Shown here one piece after another: positions 38,845 to 52,421 of a stretch of DNA of 64,000 nt; positions within the stretch are counted from its first letter, which is position 1, and the number at the start of each line of letters is the position of its first letter. This stretch comes from Nautilus pompilius. Its lineage: Eukaryota; Mollusca; Cephalopoda; Nautilida; Nautilidae. The stretch spans positions 633,501 to 697,500 of the forward strand of contig JACATO010000600.1 of assembly GCA_018389105.1 (NCBI GenBank), written 5' to 3'. The notes beneath the pieces were generated by a model. That model saw only the letters and a list, made by a program, of their open reading frames with translations. It searched no databases and was not told where the DNA came from. Both the position numbers and the translations under genes were made by a program.

Positions 38845-40359
38845 AACACAGATAAAGAGAAAACACCAAGACTTTTGTGGAGGATGCAAAGTGGAGGAGA
38901 CAAACAAAAAGATAACTGAAAATGTTTGTATATATGCTTACAATTAAAAACATCTAACTCCAGGTAAGCATTTTGTTTACTGTCAGTTTAATTTTCTTTC
39001 TTTTTTCTTATGTTTAATTTAGCTTTTCTTCATTTCCATAATAAAGTATAATAACAACATGCTATCCAACCCTAATGTGACCTGGAGATAGTCAAATATC
39101 TGGATAGACTGTTTTGCTACTTATCCAACAACTTATTTCTTGTTCATTCTTTAATTTTGCTCAATATTAAGAACTACATGTTTTCATTCTTTTTATTGTT
39201 TACTGAAGTAGAATTGTAAAGGATGCTAAAGATCTAAGAAGCAATCTGAGCATGTGCCGACAATGGATACAGCTCCCCTGGTGGTTGACTCATGAACTGC
39301 ATAAGGTGCATAGCAGAAAGTGAACCTATCTTGGTTTATACCAGAAAAATCAGCTAAGAAGTTATTTACTCTATCAAAAATTATAAGAATCTAATGCATA
39401 AAATATTTTGATGCAGTATTTATATACAAAACATCTTCACTATTTTTACCACTACTTTTCTTGCAATTTATTTTATTTACCGAATGGTATCTAATTAAGT
39501 TTATTGGTGATTTCTTATTGAAGCATTTGCTTTTTTTGAAAATCCCAATGACATTTTTTAAAAGAAAATTATGCTTAATGTTAAAAATCATTTAAGCTAT
39601 AATGTGGTGAAAAAGATATAATTAAAAAATATATACATTACACATTTATATTTTAAAGGCATCAATATTAAAGAAAAATAGGGGTTGTCAATCTGCAAAA
39701 AATTTTAATCCTCTAAAAATGTTATGCCCTTTTTATGAGTATTATTTAATTGCTTAATACCACTAGAAAATTAAAAGGAAAGATAATGTAATTTTAAAAT
39801 CATAAAAAGTCAAGCTTCATTGAGAAATAGTAAACTTATTTTTTTAATGTTAAATATGTTAAATGATCCAGCCATAATAATTTGACTAATCCCTGTAAAT
39901 TAATGTATTTGATTGAAATGTACGTATATCAGGTATGATTATATTTTATATATATATTGGATGTCTGGGTGAGCAGATAACCAGTGTGCACTATCAACAT
40001 GCCAAAGAATACTCCTCCTGGCCAGGGTCCAAAAAAAGAATACCAGAGATCTTAACATTTCTTGTAAATCTATGATCAATATTACTGTGATGTTTACTAA
40101 AGGAAATGCAAATTGTTTTGACAAAGTGACCTAGAAAGTCTTCAAAAGTAGCAATACATATAAGAATGTGCCATTTCTCACTCTTACCATCAAGATTCTC
40201 TTGCTTTTTTGCTCATGTAAAACAGAAATGAGTCAAAGACTGATAAAACATTATTTTCATTGACATGGTTTTAGTGCATATGTAATACATAAGATACCCA
40301 TACTGTCCATTAGGAATAATTCACATCAAAAGTTCTTCTCAGATAACATTTCTGGCAAG

Positions 40360-40830
40360 ACCCTTGTATGTTGGAAACATGCATTTTCTCCAATAAATCC
40401 AGATTTCAGATTCTCACATCAGGAGACTGTAACTAGGTTTATGAAGGCCTTCAAACTCAATATCTTCAGCAGACAGTTAAGTATAGAGATTGTAGTTTCA
40501 TAGTATTGGCTACAGTCTGGTATGATGAAAAGGCAAAGTTGGTGTGTGTCAAAGGACATCTCAATTCTGCTAGTTCTGTTACCATTTTAAGATTCATCTA
40601 CCATTGTATCAACAAGGAATACTGAGATTTGATTACATATTCTTTACGAAGATAAAGCTACATATCACACTTCTCAAGTAGCAAAGGTCTGAAACAGGAA
40701 TCAAGGCATTCAACACCTTCCATGGATACCCCAAAGCCCTAACATTAATATGGTTAAACACTCATGAGAGCATCAGGCCCTCTGAAAGGTTAAGTGAGGC
40801 CCAGACCACAAAAATGGTTGAGGCCTTTTG
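40360..40830 (+). mobile_element. heavily decayed Tc1-like transposase remnant
   Basis: Plus-strand frames contain ATVWYDEKAKLV near 40510, then AYHTSQVAKV and NRNQGIQHLPWIPQSPNINM at 40660-40750, followed by VKHS. The latter corresponds to the Tc1 block (D)NAPxHTAxxV...(L)PWPxxSPDLNxIEHLW, with the acidic residue and several others lost. Stops and frame shifts interrupt it. Terminal repeats were not found, so edges are approximate. Confidence 0.55.
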
Positions 40831-41959
40831 ACAGTTTAGTTGTAATTTTTGTGTTTGCTTTGGTATTCATCTAAACTTATTTATTACTTATTTTAATTTA
40901 GGTAGGTAGGTATTTACAAAGGAAAAGGACACTTGTTTATATTAATTATTTTCTCTGTCTCTTGCTTGCTCCACTTTCAAATCCCCTCTTCATAGAACTT
41001 ATTTGATAATTTAAAATATTTAAAAAATTGGTATGACTTTCATGTACTCTGTAAATAAATAAAACAAAGTAAAATTATTTAATAAGTTTTATATAAACAT
41101 AAACAAAAAAATATACAACATAAAAAAAACAAGTGAAAGTTTTGAGGCTCCCACTAAGCCAAAGGTCCAGGCCAAATGACGCCTCCTAGCCTCCTCTCTC
41201 ATTGGGTCTAGAGAGCATTTGAATCACTAGCTGTCCATATCCTGCCTAGCAATATGGTGGAATTAAATGGGAACACATACTTACATAGAGAAATATTGAG
41301 ACTGTATTCAAAATCTTGTTGATTAATTGAAAAAAAACAAAGGCAAAAAGAGCCTTGAACAAGTACTAACAAAAATTGATTTTATTTGTCATCCTTTACA
41401 ACAAATTAACATATTGTAATAATAACAGGTGGTTAAATTATTATAGGCGAGCACTGTAATAATTTAGAAAACTAAAATTTTAATATCAATTTAGATAAAA
41501 TATTAAAATAATAAATTAATCATTAAATTATTTATTTTCTATTAAATAGTTAAGAATTCAGTATTTTTTGCTTTAAGAAACTATGAAAAAACTATCTAAT
41601 AATATACAATAAAAATGAGATCAGTGTTAGATTATATTTCTGAACATCTTTAATCTCAAATCTAGGAAATCAGAATCCAGTTTGGGGGTTTTAAGAAATA
41701 ATTTTTTTAAATGCTTTCATAAACAAAAAAAAAAATAAATAAAGAACTTTAGAAATCCACATTTCATTTTCTTACCTGACCACCAGGTTGTTGTGCAAAA
41801 AAAAAATTTGACCCAAAGGTAATAATCCAATCATTTTCAAAAATTGTTTTGCTTTGGAACTTGAATCAGATGCAATACAGGTTTAATTCAAAAAGAAAAA
41901 GATTTTTTAATATCAACAGGCACATTAAATCCATGTGACTCTCTATAATCAGACGGGGT

Positions 41960-42165
41960 GGGTATATTTAACTAGAGCTGGACCTTGGTGTGGTTGTTGG
42001 AGCACTTCTAACCTTTCAAGATTCAACTCCCTTATCTGCAGCACTCATGAACTAAAAAGGCAAGAGCAGTTATGGCTGAATGAATATTCTGATCTTTGAT
42101 CCCATTAATCAAGATCAGGTTTCCAGATGAGATGCAGGCATGTGTAGAGATAAAGTAAAGCAGAA
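41960..42165 (+). repeat. possible second tRNA-derived SINE family
   Basis: Starts with GGTGTGGTTGTTGGAGCACT, resembling a tRNA A box, and 30 bases on has AAGATTCAACTCCC, resembling a B box (GGTTCAANYCC). The rest is a SINE-like body without coding capacity. It shares no obvious sequence with the main SINE family here, and it is the only copy I see. Confidence 0.45.
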
Positions 42166-42421
42166 GAGCAGGCCAGAATTATTTTTCTGTCAGTTACATT
42201 TATGCTATCTGAGCAATTATCACTTTTTTGCAGAGCAATTTTCTTTAAAAATATATATCTCAAATCTTAGTGTGAAAGTAAGTTGTTGTTTTTGTAAAAG
42301 ATGAAAATTGTTTCTTTGTTCTATATATAGCACTGCCAATGCCTGCAGCATTTTACTTATTGATACTCCACTAATTAGCAGTGTTGTTTAACCTGCACTA
42401 ACTTCACATTGCAAAATATAT

Positions 42422-43215
42422 ATACAGTATACAGAAGACTCCCAATAACCTGACCTCAGATAACTTGAACATAGTGTTTGAAGTGGCACACAGGTCCTGG
42501 AAAAATGCCTATCTCTCTAACTATGGCTAACTCAAACTTGGTCTAAGTCAATAATTAAAATAAGTCTATGCATTTCTTTTTAGTTTCCTGAAGTGAAATC
42601 ACATGTTAATTTGTTGTTATAACTCAAAGTTTGTCAGCTGACATTGGATGATTGATTTTGATTGCAACTTGTCACACATTTGATAAGAAACTGTGAATTT
42701 CTTTTCATAAATCACCCATCACCAATATTGGTGATGCTAATTACTTGATTGAATTATTGTCAGTCAATGAAAGGGTGTTCATTGTGACATTTTAAAGTTA
42801 TGAATGCTTGAAATACAATTAAAAGAAATAAGAAATCATAGCTTATTCTCCTATCTATAAAAAGATATATAAATCCCTCCTCTATCACTTGTCTTTTGGC
42901 CTACCACTGCAACAATTCATCAGTAACAATTCATACATTAATATGGCATCACAAAAGCAAACTATGAACTCACAAAATTGAGAGAAAGTATTAAGCGATT
43001 CTTGAAGTTGGAAAAAAGACAAAAAAATTAAAACAAAGATAGAAAAGCAGCAAAGGAGTTTGACATTCCTATAGATACTCTTTCAACATAGCTTTAAAAT
43101 GCTGATAAAACCAAAGATGCTTACCTGAACGGCAGAAATTCAGAGAATAGAGACCAGTAACTCAGGTTAAAAGTCAACTTCTGATAAGTTGAACTTTGGA
43201 TAACTTGAAGTATTT
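42422..43215 (+). mobile_element. Tigger-like element, internally deleted
   Basis: The left part reads CAGTATACAGAAGACTCCCA, then ATAACCTGACCTCAGATAAC. The right part, read on the minus strand, contains AAGTTATCCAAAGTTCAACTT, so both ends carry the 'gataactTGAA' motif typical of Tigger termini. At 42943 a plus-strand frame starts MASQKQTMNSQN and, after stops, gives KAAKEFDIPIDTLST at about 43046-43090. That is the end of the CENP-B/pogo N-terminal helix-turn-helix (AKxFGIPxSTLSTI). The catalytic region is absent. Confidence 0.6.
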
Positions 43216-43240
43216 TGGGTTTGGACGTCCCTGCAACTTT

Positions 43241-43286
43241 GCGCGCGCACACACACCCACACACACACCCACACACACACACACAA
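43241..43286. repeat. (CA)n microsatellite with GCGCGCGC start
   Basis: CA repeat with two CCC interruptions, preceded by GCGCGCGC. Confidence 0.95.
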
Positions 43287-43884
43287 ATAACTTGTCTAGT
43301 CCTATCAAAGATGGATATGATAAATTCTGCTATCATCATATTAAACAGTAAAAAATCAATTTTTTTTTACTGAAGCTAAGCTTTCCAAACAGTTTAATAT
43401 ATAAATCTTGATAATCGGAATGTGATAAAGAAACCTGATATAGCTGATATATTTTAATTATAATCTGATAAATTTTTAAAACAAAAAACACAAAATCAAG
43501 TAATACATTTATCCTGGTGATGCCATCAACTTTTCTTTTAAAATCTCATAAAGACGACCATATAATTTTTAAAAATAGAAAGACTATATAAAATCAGAAA
43601 TAGTTAATACATGTTATCTGTTTCCAAAAAACCTGCTGTTGACATCATCCACAATTATGAAAAATCAATTACTTACCATCTTCAATCTGAGTTTGACTGA
43701 TAACTGATGGCTTCTAAATTTCACAAAGAAGTTTACATTCTATTATTCTATTTTTCACTTTGCTTTATTTTGTTCTTCATCTGATGTAAACCTGTTAGAA
43801 TCAACTTCTAAATTTTTCTTTTTTCCTGATGCTGACTCTCATGTTCATGCTGGGTCCTGTGTTTATTTTATTAGTTAAATGGCA

Positions 43885-44107
43885 TCCTTAACCTTCCATA
43901 TACCACATCAGGTTTTACCTTACTTGTATACTACCCCAGCCTAGAAGCACTAGATAGTATTTGTGATAGAGGGGTTGGACCTTACAGATTTGTCATTATA
44001 AAGGGCTATATTAATGAGGAAGGTAATATGTATCACAAACTCCTATGGATCAGGCTGTGTTAACTAATACAGATTTAGGAAAATGCATTCCACCAGGTTA
44101 TATATCA
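43885..44107 (-). repeat. unclassified dispersed repeat, copy 2
   Basis: Reverse-complement counterpart of 35275-35525, about 8.4 kb away in the opposite orientation. See that entry for the shared blocks. No coding sequence is visible. Confidence 0.6.
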
Positions 44108-45479
44108 AGGGTTAAAGCTGAGGGCACCTCTTCCATCTCTTATACTGGATAAAATGTCTCAATGTACACTCCTTGAATTCATTTACTTATTTGTGTATTT
44201 ATTACCTAATGTAAATTATTACCAAATTTCACTTTAAATTTTAAATAAATCTTACAATAGAAAATTAAAAGAAAAGTGGTGTTAATTGATTATGGTGGTT
44301 ATACATTTTAATCTAAGACAACTACGTTAAAAAATCCATCATCTATAACATCTTTTAATCATTAACAGCCAATAAATTAACTCTGATAAAAGCTACACTG
44401 TTCAGCTAACTACTACACTCAGATCATACAAACTCAAATAAACAAAAAACAAAAATATTATTTTAATAATTAACACCATTGAATGAGTACAAAGGTGTTT
44501 CACTTGAATGTTAAAAGGTACTAATAACTGCAGATGCAGCCAGATGTAAAAAAATATCTTGAACTTTTGTAATCACCTACTTTGCTCTATGCTCAGGATG
44601 ACTTGAAGGATGTCTATAGAAGTTTATAGGGAAGAAACAGGATAACATAAGTTTTGTTTGTTTACTTTTCTTAAATTTTATTTTCTGCATCCCACCAGCT
44701 AAAGATCTGCTAACAGCAAAGGTGATTAGGTATTAGAAAATTGTTTTTCTCCCAATATGTTGCTGTAGAGTCAGATAATATTTTGTGAAGTAAAACTGCT
44801 GAGGCTGGGTGTTAACATAATTTTAAAAATCTGCTAGATGCTTTTTTTCTCTTTCTATGCACAAGGGTTTCATATCTTGCAAACTCCCTAAGCTAATGAC
44901 CTTACATAATCAACTTCCAAAAAACCCAATAGTATAATTATTTGCTTTTATACAACTAAGTTTTATTTTATTTTGCTTTTAAGATAAGCAAAAACTTTTC
45001 TAACATTTAATTTGTTCACAATGAAGTTAAACAATGGAGGTTAGTTATTTTTATAAATTTGTTTTGGGGTCAATAAATTAGTACAAAGGGATATTGAAGT
45101 TGCCACACAAGTGGAAGTTGTGTATGTATCCATTTCACAATAAAGTTTCTTTTAAATTACCTTGCTTTAATGACTAGAATTAGATTAATGAAAAACAAAC
45201 ATTATAGTAAATTTTTTTTTGAAATCCTATAACCGTGGTGAATAACTTTAGAATAAAAGATTAGTTTGCACAAAATACAAATATGCTCAAGCTGCTTCTT
45301 TCTTAAATTTACCTAATGGCATTGTAAATCAACAAAATGTATTTGATCATACTGATATTTACAGGTGCATGTGCATCATAATTGGAAGAGAGTCATTCAA
45401 TGCATGAGCCATATGCCCCTGCTGTACCATATCACCTGTTGTGTTCTCAAAGGGGTACAATCATGAAACTGAGTGTTTG

Positions 45480-45757
45480 GTTACAGAAAGTTGTTGCTGC
45501 TTTATTACACAAGTGCTTACATGAAAGGAAACCATGGTGAAAGAGTGTAGTACTGCAGGTGTCTGCCAATCCTGCACCACACGAGACCCAGTACTTCTGA
45601 CTTTGGTAGGAAAATCCCTGCTAGAGCTTTTCATTTTTTAGATATGAGAGGAAATCCACATGACTGGCTGGTGAAAGAGAAAAATACCATGCCAAATTGA
45701 GTTGAACCCCAATGAGAACTATTAACTCTAGTAGTCCAGTAGTCTACCACCTGCATT
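45480..45757 (-). repeat. tRNA-related SINE copy
   Basis: Plus-strand view: GTCTGCCAATCCTGCACCAC, CTTTGGTAGGAAAATCCCTG, TTTTTTAGATATGAGAGGA, GACTGGCTGGTGAAAGAG, then the complement of the tRNA-like head (AGTAGTCCAGTAGTCTACCA). Nearly full length. Confidence 0.8.
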
Positions 45758-47929
45758 ACAGAAAATGATCTTTTACCAACAGTCAAAAAGGTGGCATTAA
45801 TACAACTAAAAACAATTCTAGAAAGAGAATCAGCTGAAGCCAATGAATAGAATATTAGTCTTTAAATGTAAAAAGACATTTCAATTATTATTAGTCTAAT
45901 ATCACTTTGCATACCCAAAGGTTTTCTTTTCAGTTTCCCATCTCACAAGAGTTGGCAGGATTGAATCCCTCATTAATACCACCACAATAAGACCAATACA
46001 TCAGTCAAAGTCAAATATCAGAGTCGTGCCTTTGCAGTATGAGAGTTTCTCTTTTTACTGAACAATGAGGATTGGTTAAAGCTGAAAACAATTAGCACAA
46101 AATAAAGGGAGGAATGTCTGCAGCAGCAGTATTTAACTGCTAAAGCATCATTCAGTTTATGGGCTTTGTTGGTTGTTATAGATTAAAACTGGACAAAAGT
46201 GTTTTCAATCTCATTGACAACATTAGGACCAGATTAAAATAAAATGGCTACCAGTGCTTGGATGGTTGAAGACTCTTCACCCCACAACCAAAAATTTCAT
46301 CCATAAAACTTTAGAAGAAAAGCCTTGGAATCTTAAACTTAGGCACAAAGGTACTGCTATCTCACCTATGAAACTTAAGAAAAAAATACCTTTGAACCTT
46401 GGGCCAATAGCACATGCACTACTTATATCATATTTAACCCGGCCATGGCCACATTAACAAAATAATGCGAGTATGTTAATGCAGGGATCAATTTTTTAAT
46501 TACAGTCAAATGTAGCATGTTCAGCAGAAGTTCTAAGCACATACTGAGTTAGAATAATACATATAAAAATATCAGTAGAATATCATCAAGCATTAATAAA
46601 AACGTGTAAAACTTGTATTGGCAGAAGGTAACAAGCAATACTTCCTGAAAAATTACACAGCTTTTCAGAAACCCTACCATCTCCAGTCATGAAAAACTGG
46701 CACTGTTCAATTCTGACATTTTTTCCTTCTGCTGTAGCTACACTTCATATTACCGACTTAGTTCTGCATAATACAAAACAACAAAAAAGGTGATTTTTTT
46801 AGTAATACCATTTAGATTCTTAACAGTTAAACTCCTAAATATTTCAAATTCATTTTACTTTTCTTGGATGAACATGCAAATAAAAAAGAAACTAATAAAG
46901 TAAGCAAACACCAAAGCTAATATTTTGAGTGGTTAAAGCTAGCAATTCAGCTGCACTGTACTTTAATTCATTCACTGTAACATTTACAGCATCAAATCTC
47001 CCTATTTTCAAAAAAATTTCTTTTGGATTACCCTGTGCAAATACTTCAACAATCCATAGAAATAAAGAGAGATAACAAAGCAAATTATATTTGAATAAGA
47101 GTTCATGACTTTAAATATCAAGTAAATTTGAATTTCATAAAAAAGAAAGTAAAGATTGTTGGTTTTTTTGCTAAAAAAATTTTAAAAATCATTTGGGGAA
47201 AAAAAACTAACATGAAAATTGATTTTGGGCATTTTCAGTAAACTCCGTTAGAATATATATATATATTCTTTAGAAACAAGATAACTTTTCATATAAGAGC
47301 ACTGGCTAACATTTCTCCAAGTGATCATTATACTTGAGGTTTGCTATAAACAAGAAGCTAAGATGATAAAAGCAAGAAACTGACAGACATCATATAAAAA
47401 TGATATTTTTCTGTTTCAGAAAACATAACTGACTGTGGAATTTTATCAAAAATGAGTTAATGCAAATGGTGCACACATAATATGATAACATTCAGTTCTG
47501 AATAATAGGATCCTGTATGTTCTTTATTACAACTAACCCTGACCTGTAATTCTTAATGGCATACAAAAATGTATCAAATGATATTATTATTATTATTACT
47601 TCTTAATGATACTTTTTAAAATAATTTTTGAACATTTTTATATTTCCCAAATGTGACAAAAAGTGTTTCATAGTTACTTGGATATAAATTAGCTTTTACA
47701 CTTAAGCTCAAAGATTTTTAAAAAATAGTGAAGTATGGTAATAAAGAAAAAACAAACAAATATATCTTATTTTGTCATTAATTTCAAAAAAACATTCTGC
47801 AAAATGGAGCATTAATACCTTTCAAATTAATGGTCATGCATGCTATAGTTCTCCTATCAATGAGGTGAAAAGACAACTTTCCATAAATCATAATTTTGCA
47901 GTGTGCTGCATGGTGTTCACATAAGTTCT

Positions 47930-48262
47930 GACTCCACTACTTGTTCTTTTCCCTGTATACCAACACCTACAAGAGAGAAAACCCTGATGAGAGAATGCAG
48001 TGCAGCAGCTGTTTGCTAAGAAGTGTTGCCAGTCCTGCATGATGTAGGACTCAGCATTCCTGATTTCAATGGGGAAATCCTTGCTATAACTCTACTTTTT
48101 AGATGTGGGAGAAACTGAGGAACCTAAAACCCTCCAAGCAACCAGCTGGTGAAGAGAAAGTGAGAAGACACCATGTCATGGAGGGTGCACCATACCAAGG
48201 CAAATCTGACTGGATTCCATCTAAAGCCCTCAACCTTAGCAACCCAGTGGTCTACTACTTGT
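47930..48262 (-). repeat. tRNA-related SINE copy
   Basis: Plus-strand view: GAGAGAATGCAGTGCAGCAG, TGTTGCCAGTCCTGCATGAT, TTTTTAGATGTGGGAGAAAC, CAACCAGCTGGTGAAGAG, CCCTCAACCTTAGCAACCCA, then TGGTCTACTACTTG for the head. It is one of the two most complete copies. Confidence 0.8.
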
Positions 48263-51200
48263 TCAATGCATTTCCCATTTTTAGCCACTGTTTTGCTTAA
48301 AAGATTTAATGAAAAGAGGCACAGCATAAGTAATAACTCTAAAAAGAAAAATATCAAATTATAGAAATGACTTTCTAGTTTGTGGATTTTTGCTTTTTGT
48401 TCTTTTCATGTTAAAGCTTTATAAAACTCACAGGAGCAAACTACTACAAAAAAGGTCAAATGATTCTTACCTCAACTGACAATTTATTTGAGCCAGGCAA
48501 AGATTGTTTTCCTGATGGATGATGGATGCCTGGGCTTTGCACTTTTGTTTCCATGAGTTAGCATCATCATGTAAAACAATAATTTATGTCAGTGACTATA
48601 GAATGCAATGTGAATATTAACATTCACAATAATTACACCTGTCAGTCATCTGTGAGCAGACATCAAGAAAATGGTTTGGTCAAATAAAAGATGCAGTCAA
48701 GGGCTGTAGACAACAGCAGCAAATCTAAAATATTTAAATGTAGCTTCTTCAGATGCAGTACAATTTTTTTTTTTAATGATAAGAAAAAACGTATAACTTT
48801 ACTCATTTATTAACATTTATCAACTATATTTTGTATCTTAAAATTACTTCTTCACATTCTTTTATCCTGAAATTTTTAGCTAATCCATAATGAAAGCCAG
48901 GGAAAATCACTCTCTACATAAGGAAAACACATTTCCATGAGAGAAAAAAAACATGGAATACTAAAAATTATCTGAAGGTTTATTATTCATTTAAAGAATT
49001 CAGAGATTCACTTGTTGTTGCTTGCTTTAGACAGTAGGTGCCTTAAGGATAACATAAAATATTTAAAAAAAGTTTTTCATAAATAACATGTTAGCAGTAT
49101 TTTGGTTGGAAGAAAACAAAAAATTAAGCTAATTTCGTTTATAATCATGTTAAAAGCAAGCATGGAACTATCCTCACAATATCAACTACATATAACATAA
49201 ATTGTACATAAAATAGTGCAAACTTACTCCATAAAAATTTTTTTTTTTCAAACAAAGACTCATTTTTCATCTGTTAACAGACTTTTTAAAAATGTTTTCT
49301 TTCTTTCTTTTTCAAGTAAATGCCATAGAAAGTCTTTATTTGTTTTAATAATCTTCAGCAATATTTCTCCATGCTGAAAACAAATGTTATTTTGGTAATT
49401 ATGGTGCACAAATGCTCTAGTTATCATAAGTCTTTAATCAATTTGAATTCCCTCAGCTCTTTGTGGTAATGGCACAAGGGGGTCTTTCAATTTAGGCACC
49501 ATGCATTCAGATGCTAAATGTTTGTTGTTACTGTATTCATTGCATTTTCAATCAGATCTGAACTGGAAGCCCCAAGGAATTTGCAAACCAAGAGAATAAA
49601 CAACATCAAAAGATTTTAAGTCATTGGGCTAAAATCGTAGAATTCCTTGGTCTCTTTACTCAATGTATTAACCAAAATTCAAGGCAGAGATACCGAAGAA
49701 TGTTGATGCAAGACATATTTGTACTGTAAAAAGAGGCAGCACTGAGTATAATTCCAAATACAAAGTTAATATCTATAAATACACACTCCCTTGTGAGGAA
49801 GAAATTCCTTAAGACACCAGCTTATTTCAAAGCCCATACCAAGAATATTTCACTGAATTTGTTTTTAATGAGATTCTAATATTTATTTTCTAGCGAGTCT
49901 CCTGCAGTAATTAGAACAAAACTTTGACATGAAGTTTAAGCAATAATTTAAATCTATTTCTCACTTCATAACCTTGATTTTTAAAGAAAATACCCAAGTA
50001 TTTACAAAACAGGAATGTGAAGCATCTTCTGCTGATGATGTACAGTAGAGAAAAAATCCTCTGCACACAATATTCACATTAGTATAAGGCGAGTTAGACC
50101 CAAGCTATATTAAGTTGTATTGGATTTTTTACTACAAGCTTATTTGCTGCTTTTTCTCTCTTTTCACAACTTTAATAATGTTATTTAAACAGTAGCATAT
50201 CTCAGCGACTATAAGCATTGCCAAGAGCAAGCAAATGTCATTTTGCTTCATTACCGTTTTGTTTCTTTTTTTCTTATTTATCCATGCATGTCATGTTAAT
50301 TCAGTATTTATTTCAGTCAATTTGCAGAAAACCCTTGGCATTAAGTTTTAGTGATGATTTATAATTAAAAAAGCAAGGCAGAAACCCAACTAGAACAATT
50401 TAATAGTAACAATTCAAGTTGTGCATGCTCATGGGACTTTTATAGTTTGCTTTGCTTTTCTTTAAAGCTGTATTGCTATCCATCATTCCTCTTTCTAACA
50501 CATGCAGACATCTGGAGCAATACAATTTTCTATAAATCATGATAGCATTCAGAAAAAACAACAGAAAATGCTTTGTTGTATAATTATTAGAATAACACCA
50601 GGATGATAAATTAAAGTAACTAAAGAATCACTGATATAGCCTCTGGTTGTCAGAATTTATCTTTTCAATAATTACAATGGTTTTGTCACAAATGTTTTAG
50701 TGTCTTGCTACTTGTTTTCTTTTTTCTACTTTATTATTATCTTTCACAGAAATGGGACAAGTTCTCTGCCTTTCAGGCAGAGAGATTTTCAATTAGCCAC
50801 CAACATGGCTATCAGCATAACATCTGATTGCCAATTAAGTTGCTTCACAAACTATCCTCAGATAGGGGATTATGGCCAGGAAGTGATTCAATAATGCTTA
50901 AGGGGCATTTAAAACAGAACTGCAAAGAATTCAATAAAGAGAAGCATACCAGGTCCAGGATCAGTATCCTGGATTTTTTAAATTAATTTTATCTCTCCAC
51001 ATAAATATATCTATAGAAGATATTGCTAAGTAAATCTGTAGCATTTTTTATCTATCAAAGGACACTATTCTCTTCAACAACAACAGAAATAAAAGTGTGC
51101 ACAGCCTCTTAAAGAAATCTAGGTGATGATAGTATGTTTTCAAGTATGTAGCAAGTCTTCTCCAATACCTTACATAGTACCTATCTAATAAGAGGTGACA

Positions 51201-51980
51201 AGCCTGTATACTGCAGGGCTTACTCTTGGGCTATAAGTTTATGAGACAGTCCACAAAAGCTTTTACAATAAATTCTGAGAGTTCCTAATGGTGGCTTCAT
51301 ATAAATGTTTTCACAGAAATGTAATCAGTTGTAGAAAAAAGAAATAATTTATAATGTGTATGTAAACATGTCATCACAATTAAGTTGAAAAAGTCAATAT
51401 TTAAATGCAGGGATCCTTGCAGATATAAAATCATACAAAAGTTCGCATTTCATGGCTTGACACAACCATTCAAAGTAGCCTTAATAATGATGAACACTGG
51501 TTTGTCTTATCATCTAGGATAAAGGAAAAACAATTCATTTATTCTCAGTATGCAATTATAATGTTGTCACAAAAACAGTGGAATCACTGATATGAAGGAG
51601 GAATCATTTCAGACAAAACACCCAATGCATTACCACAGATTTTGCATCACATAAGGCTTTGATTTTGGCAAAAATAACTTCAGTGATTATCCAGGCAGCT
51701 TCAGAGCATGGTGTACTTATACTGGACCAGAATGATAATAAATGTATATGGTGCTTGTAGAATATTCTACACCACTACACAGACCATATTTTCAGTGTAG
51801 AGGGGTTTCCACATCTAAAAAGAAAAACATGTATTTTGTACAGGCAAACAAAAATGGCAATACAATTAAAATTCCCTGATTCTGATAAAAAAGACAGATT
51901 ATCAGTATAGATATATTTTTTTTTAATTTTAAAAATATTTTAAAATGTAGATATGACAGCCTGTACAATTTTTTACAAAT

Positions 51981-52262
51981 GTGTTAAAATTCACAGCCAA
52001 CAAATCAATTAGCTTTTTAATAAAAATACACCTGTCTGGTATATGTTGGCATTGTTCAGCTAAAATGTCACTGAAGGTAAATCCTTTAATCAGCATTTCT
52101 TGTAGAATTTTATTTACCGTACTTCAAGCCTGCAATAAAAACAGTGTCATACTTTTCACCTATTCCAACCTTTCCAATATCATAGAAAACATTAGCAAGA
52201 ATACAACTGGAGTGATAGCATTCATAAACCTAGATAAATATACCAAAACATTTAACGTTTAA
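51981..52262 (+). mobile_element. LINE reverse-transcriptase fragment
   Basis: An uninterrupted plus-strand frame of 93 codons. It reads NPLISISCRILFTVLQACN, comparable to RPI(S/T)LLxxDYKIxxKxLAxRL of L1-type reverse transcriptases. After a short gap comes NLSNIIENISKNTTGVIAFI, then NLDKYTKTFNV, comparable to xxIxDxIEYxNKxxxxGxIxxLDxEKAFDRV. The catalytic Asp is retained in LDKYTKTFN but the surrounding FD is changed. Flanking RT motifs are not present. Assignment by eye only. Confidence 0.45.
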
Positions 52263-52421
52263 ACAAATTAATTATATACTAGAATATAAACTATAATATA
52301 TGTATTTTAATATTTTTGTTAAATATATTAAAATAAGTATTCATATTTCCTATGTGATATCAGCTAATTATGTTTTTATTCTGAGTTCCATAATTTACTT
52401 TTCATTTTATAACCATATTTA

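Noticed and set aside
46254..46457. 67-codon plus-strand open frame
   Set aside because: No domain, no repeat match elsewhere in the window and no splice-phase support.
48471..48554. Minus-strand ATG frame of 28 codons ending at a GTAAGA donor, considered as an alternative first exon of the ADAMTS-like gene
   Set aside because: It ends in phase 0, whereas the exon starting at 36700 needs phase 1, so the join would shift the frame. The sequence also has no signal-peptide character.
50770..50790. Hairpin TCTCTGCC-TTTCA-GGCAGAGA considered as a structural element
   Set aside because: One short perfect stem is expected by chance in 64 kb, and nothing around it suggests a function.
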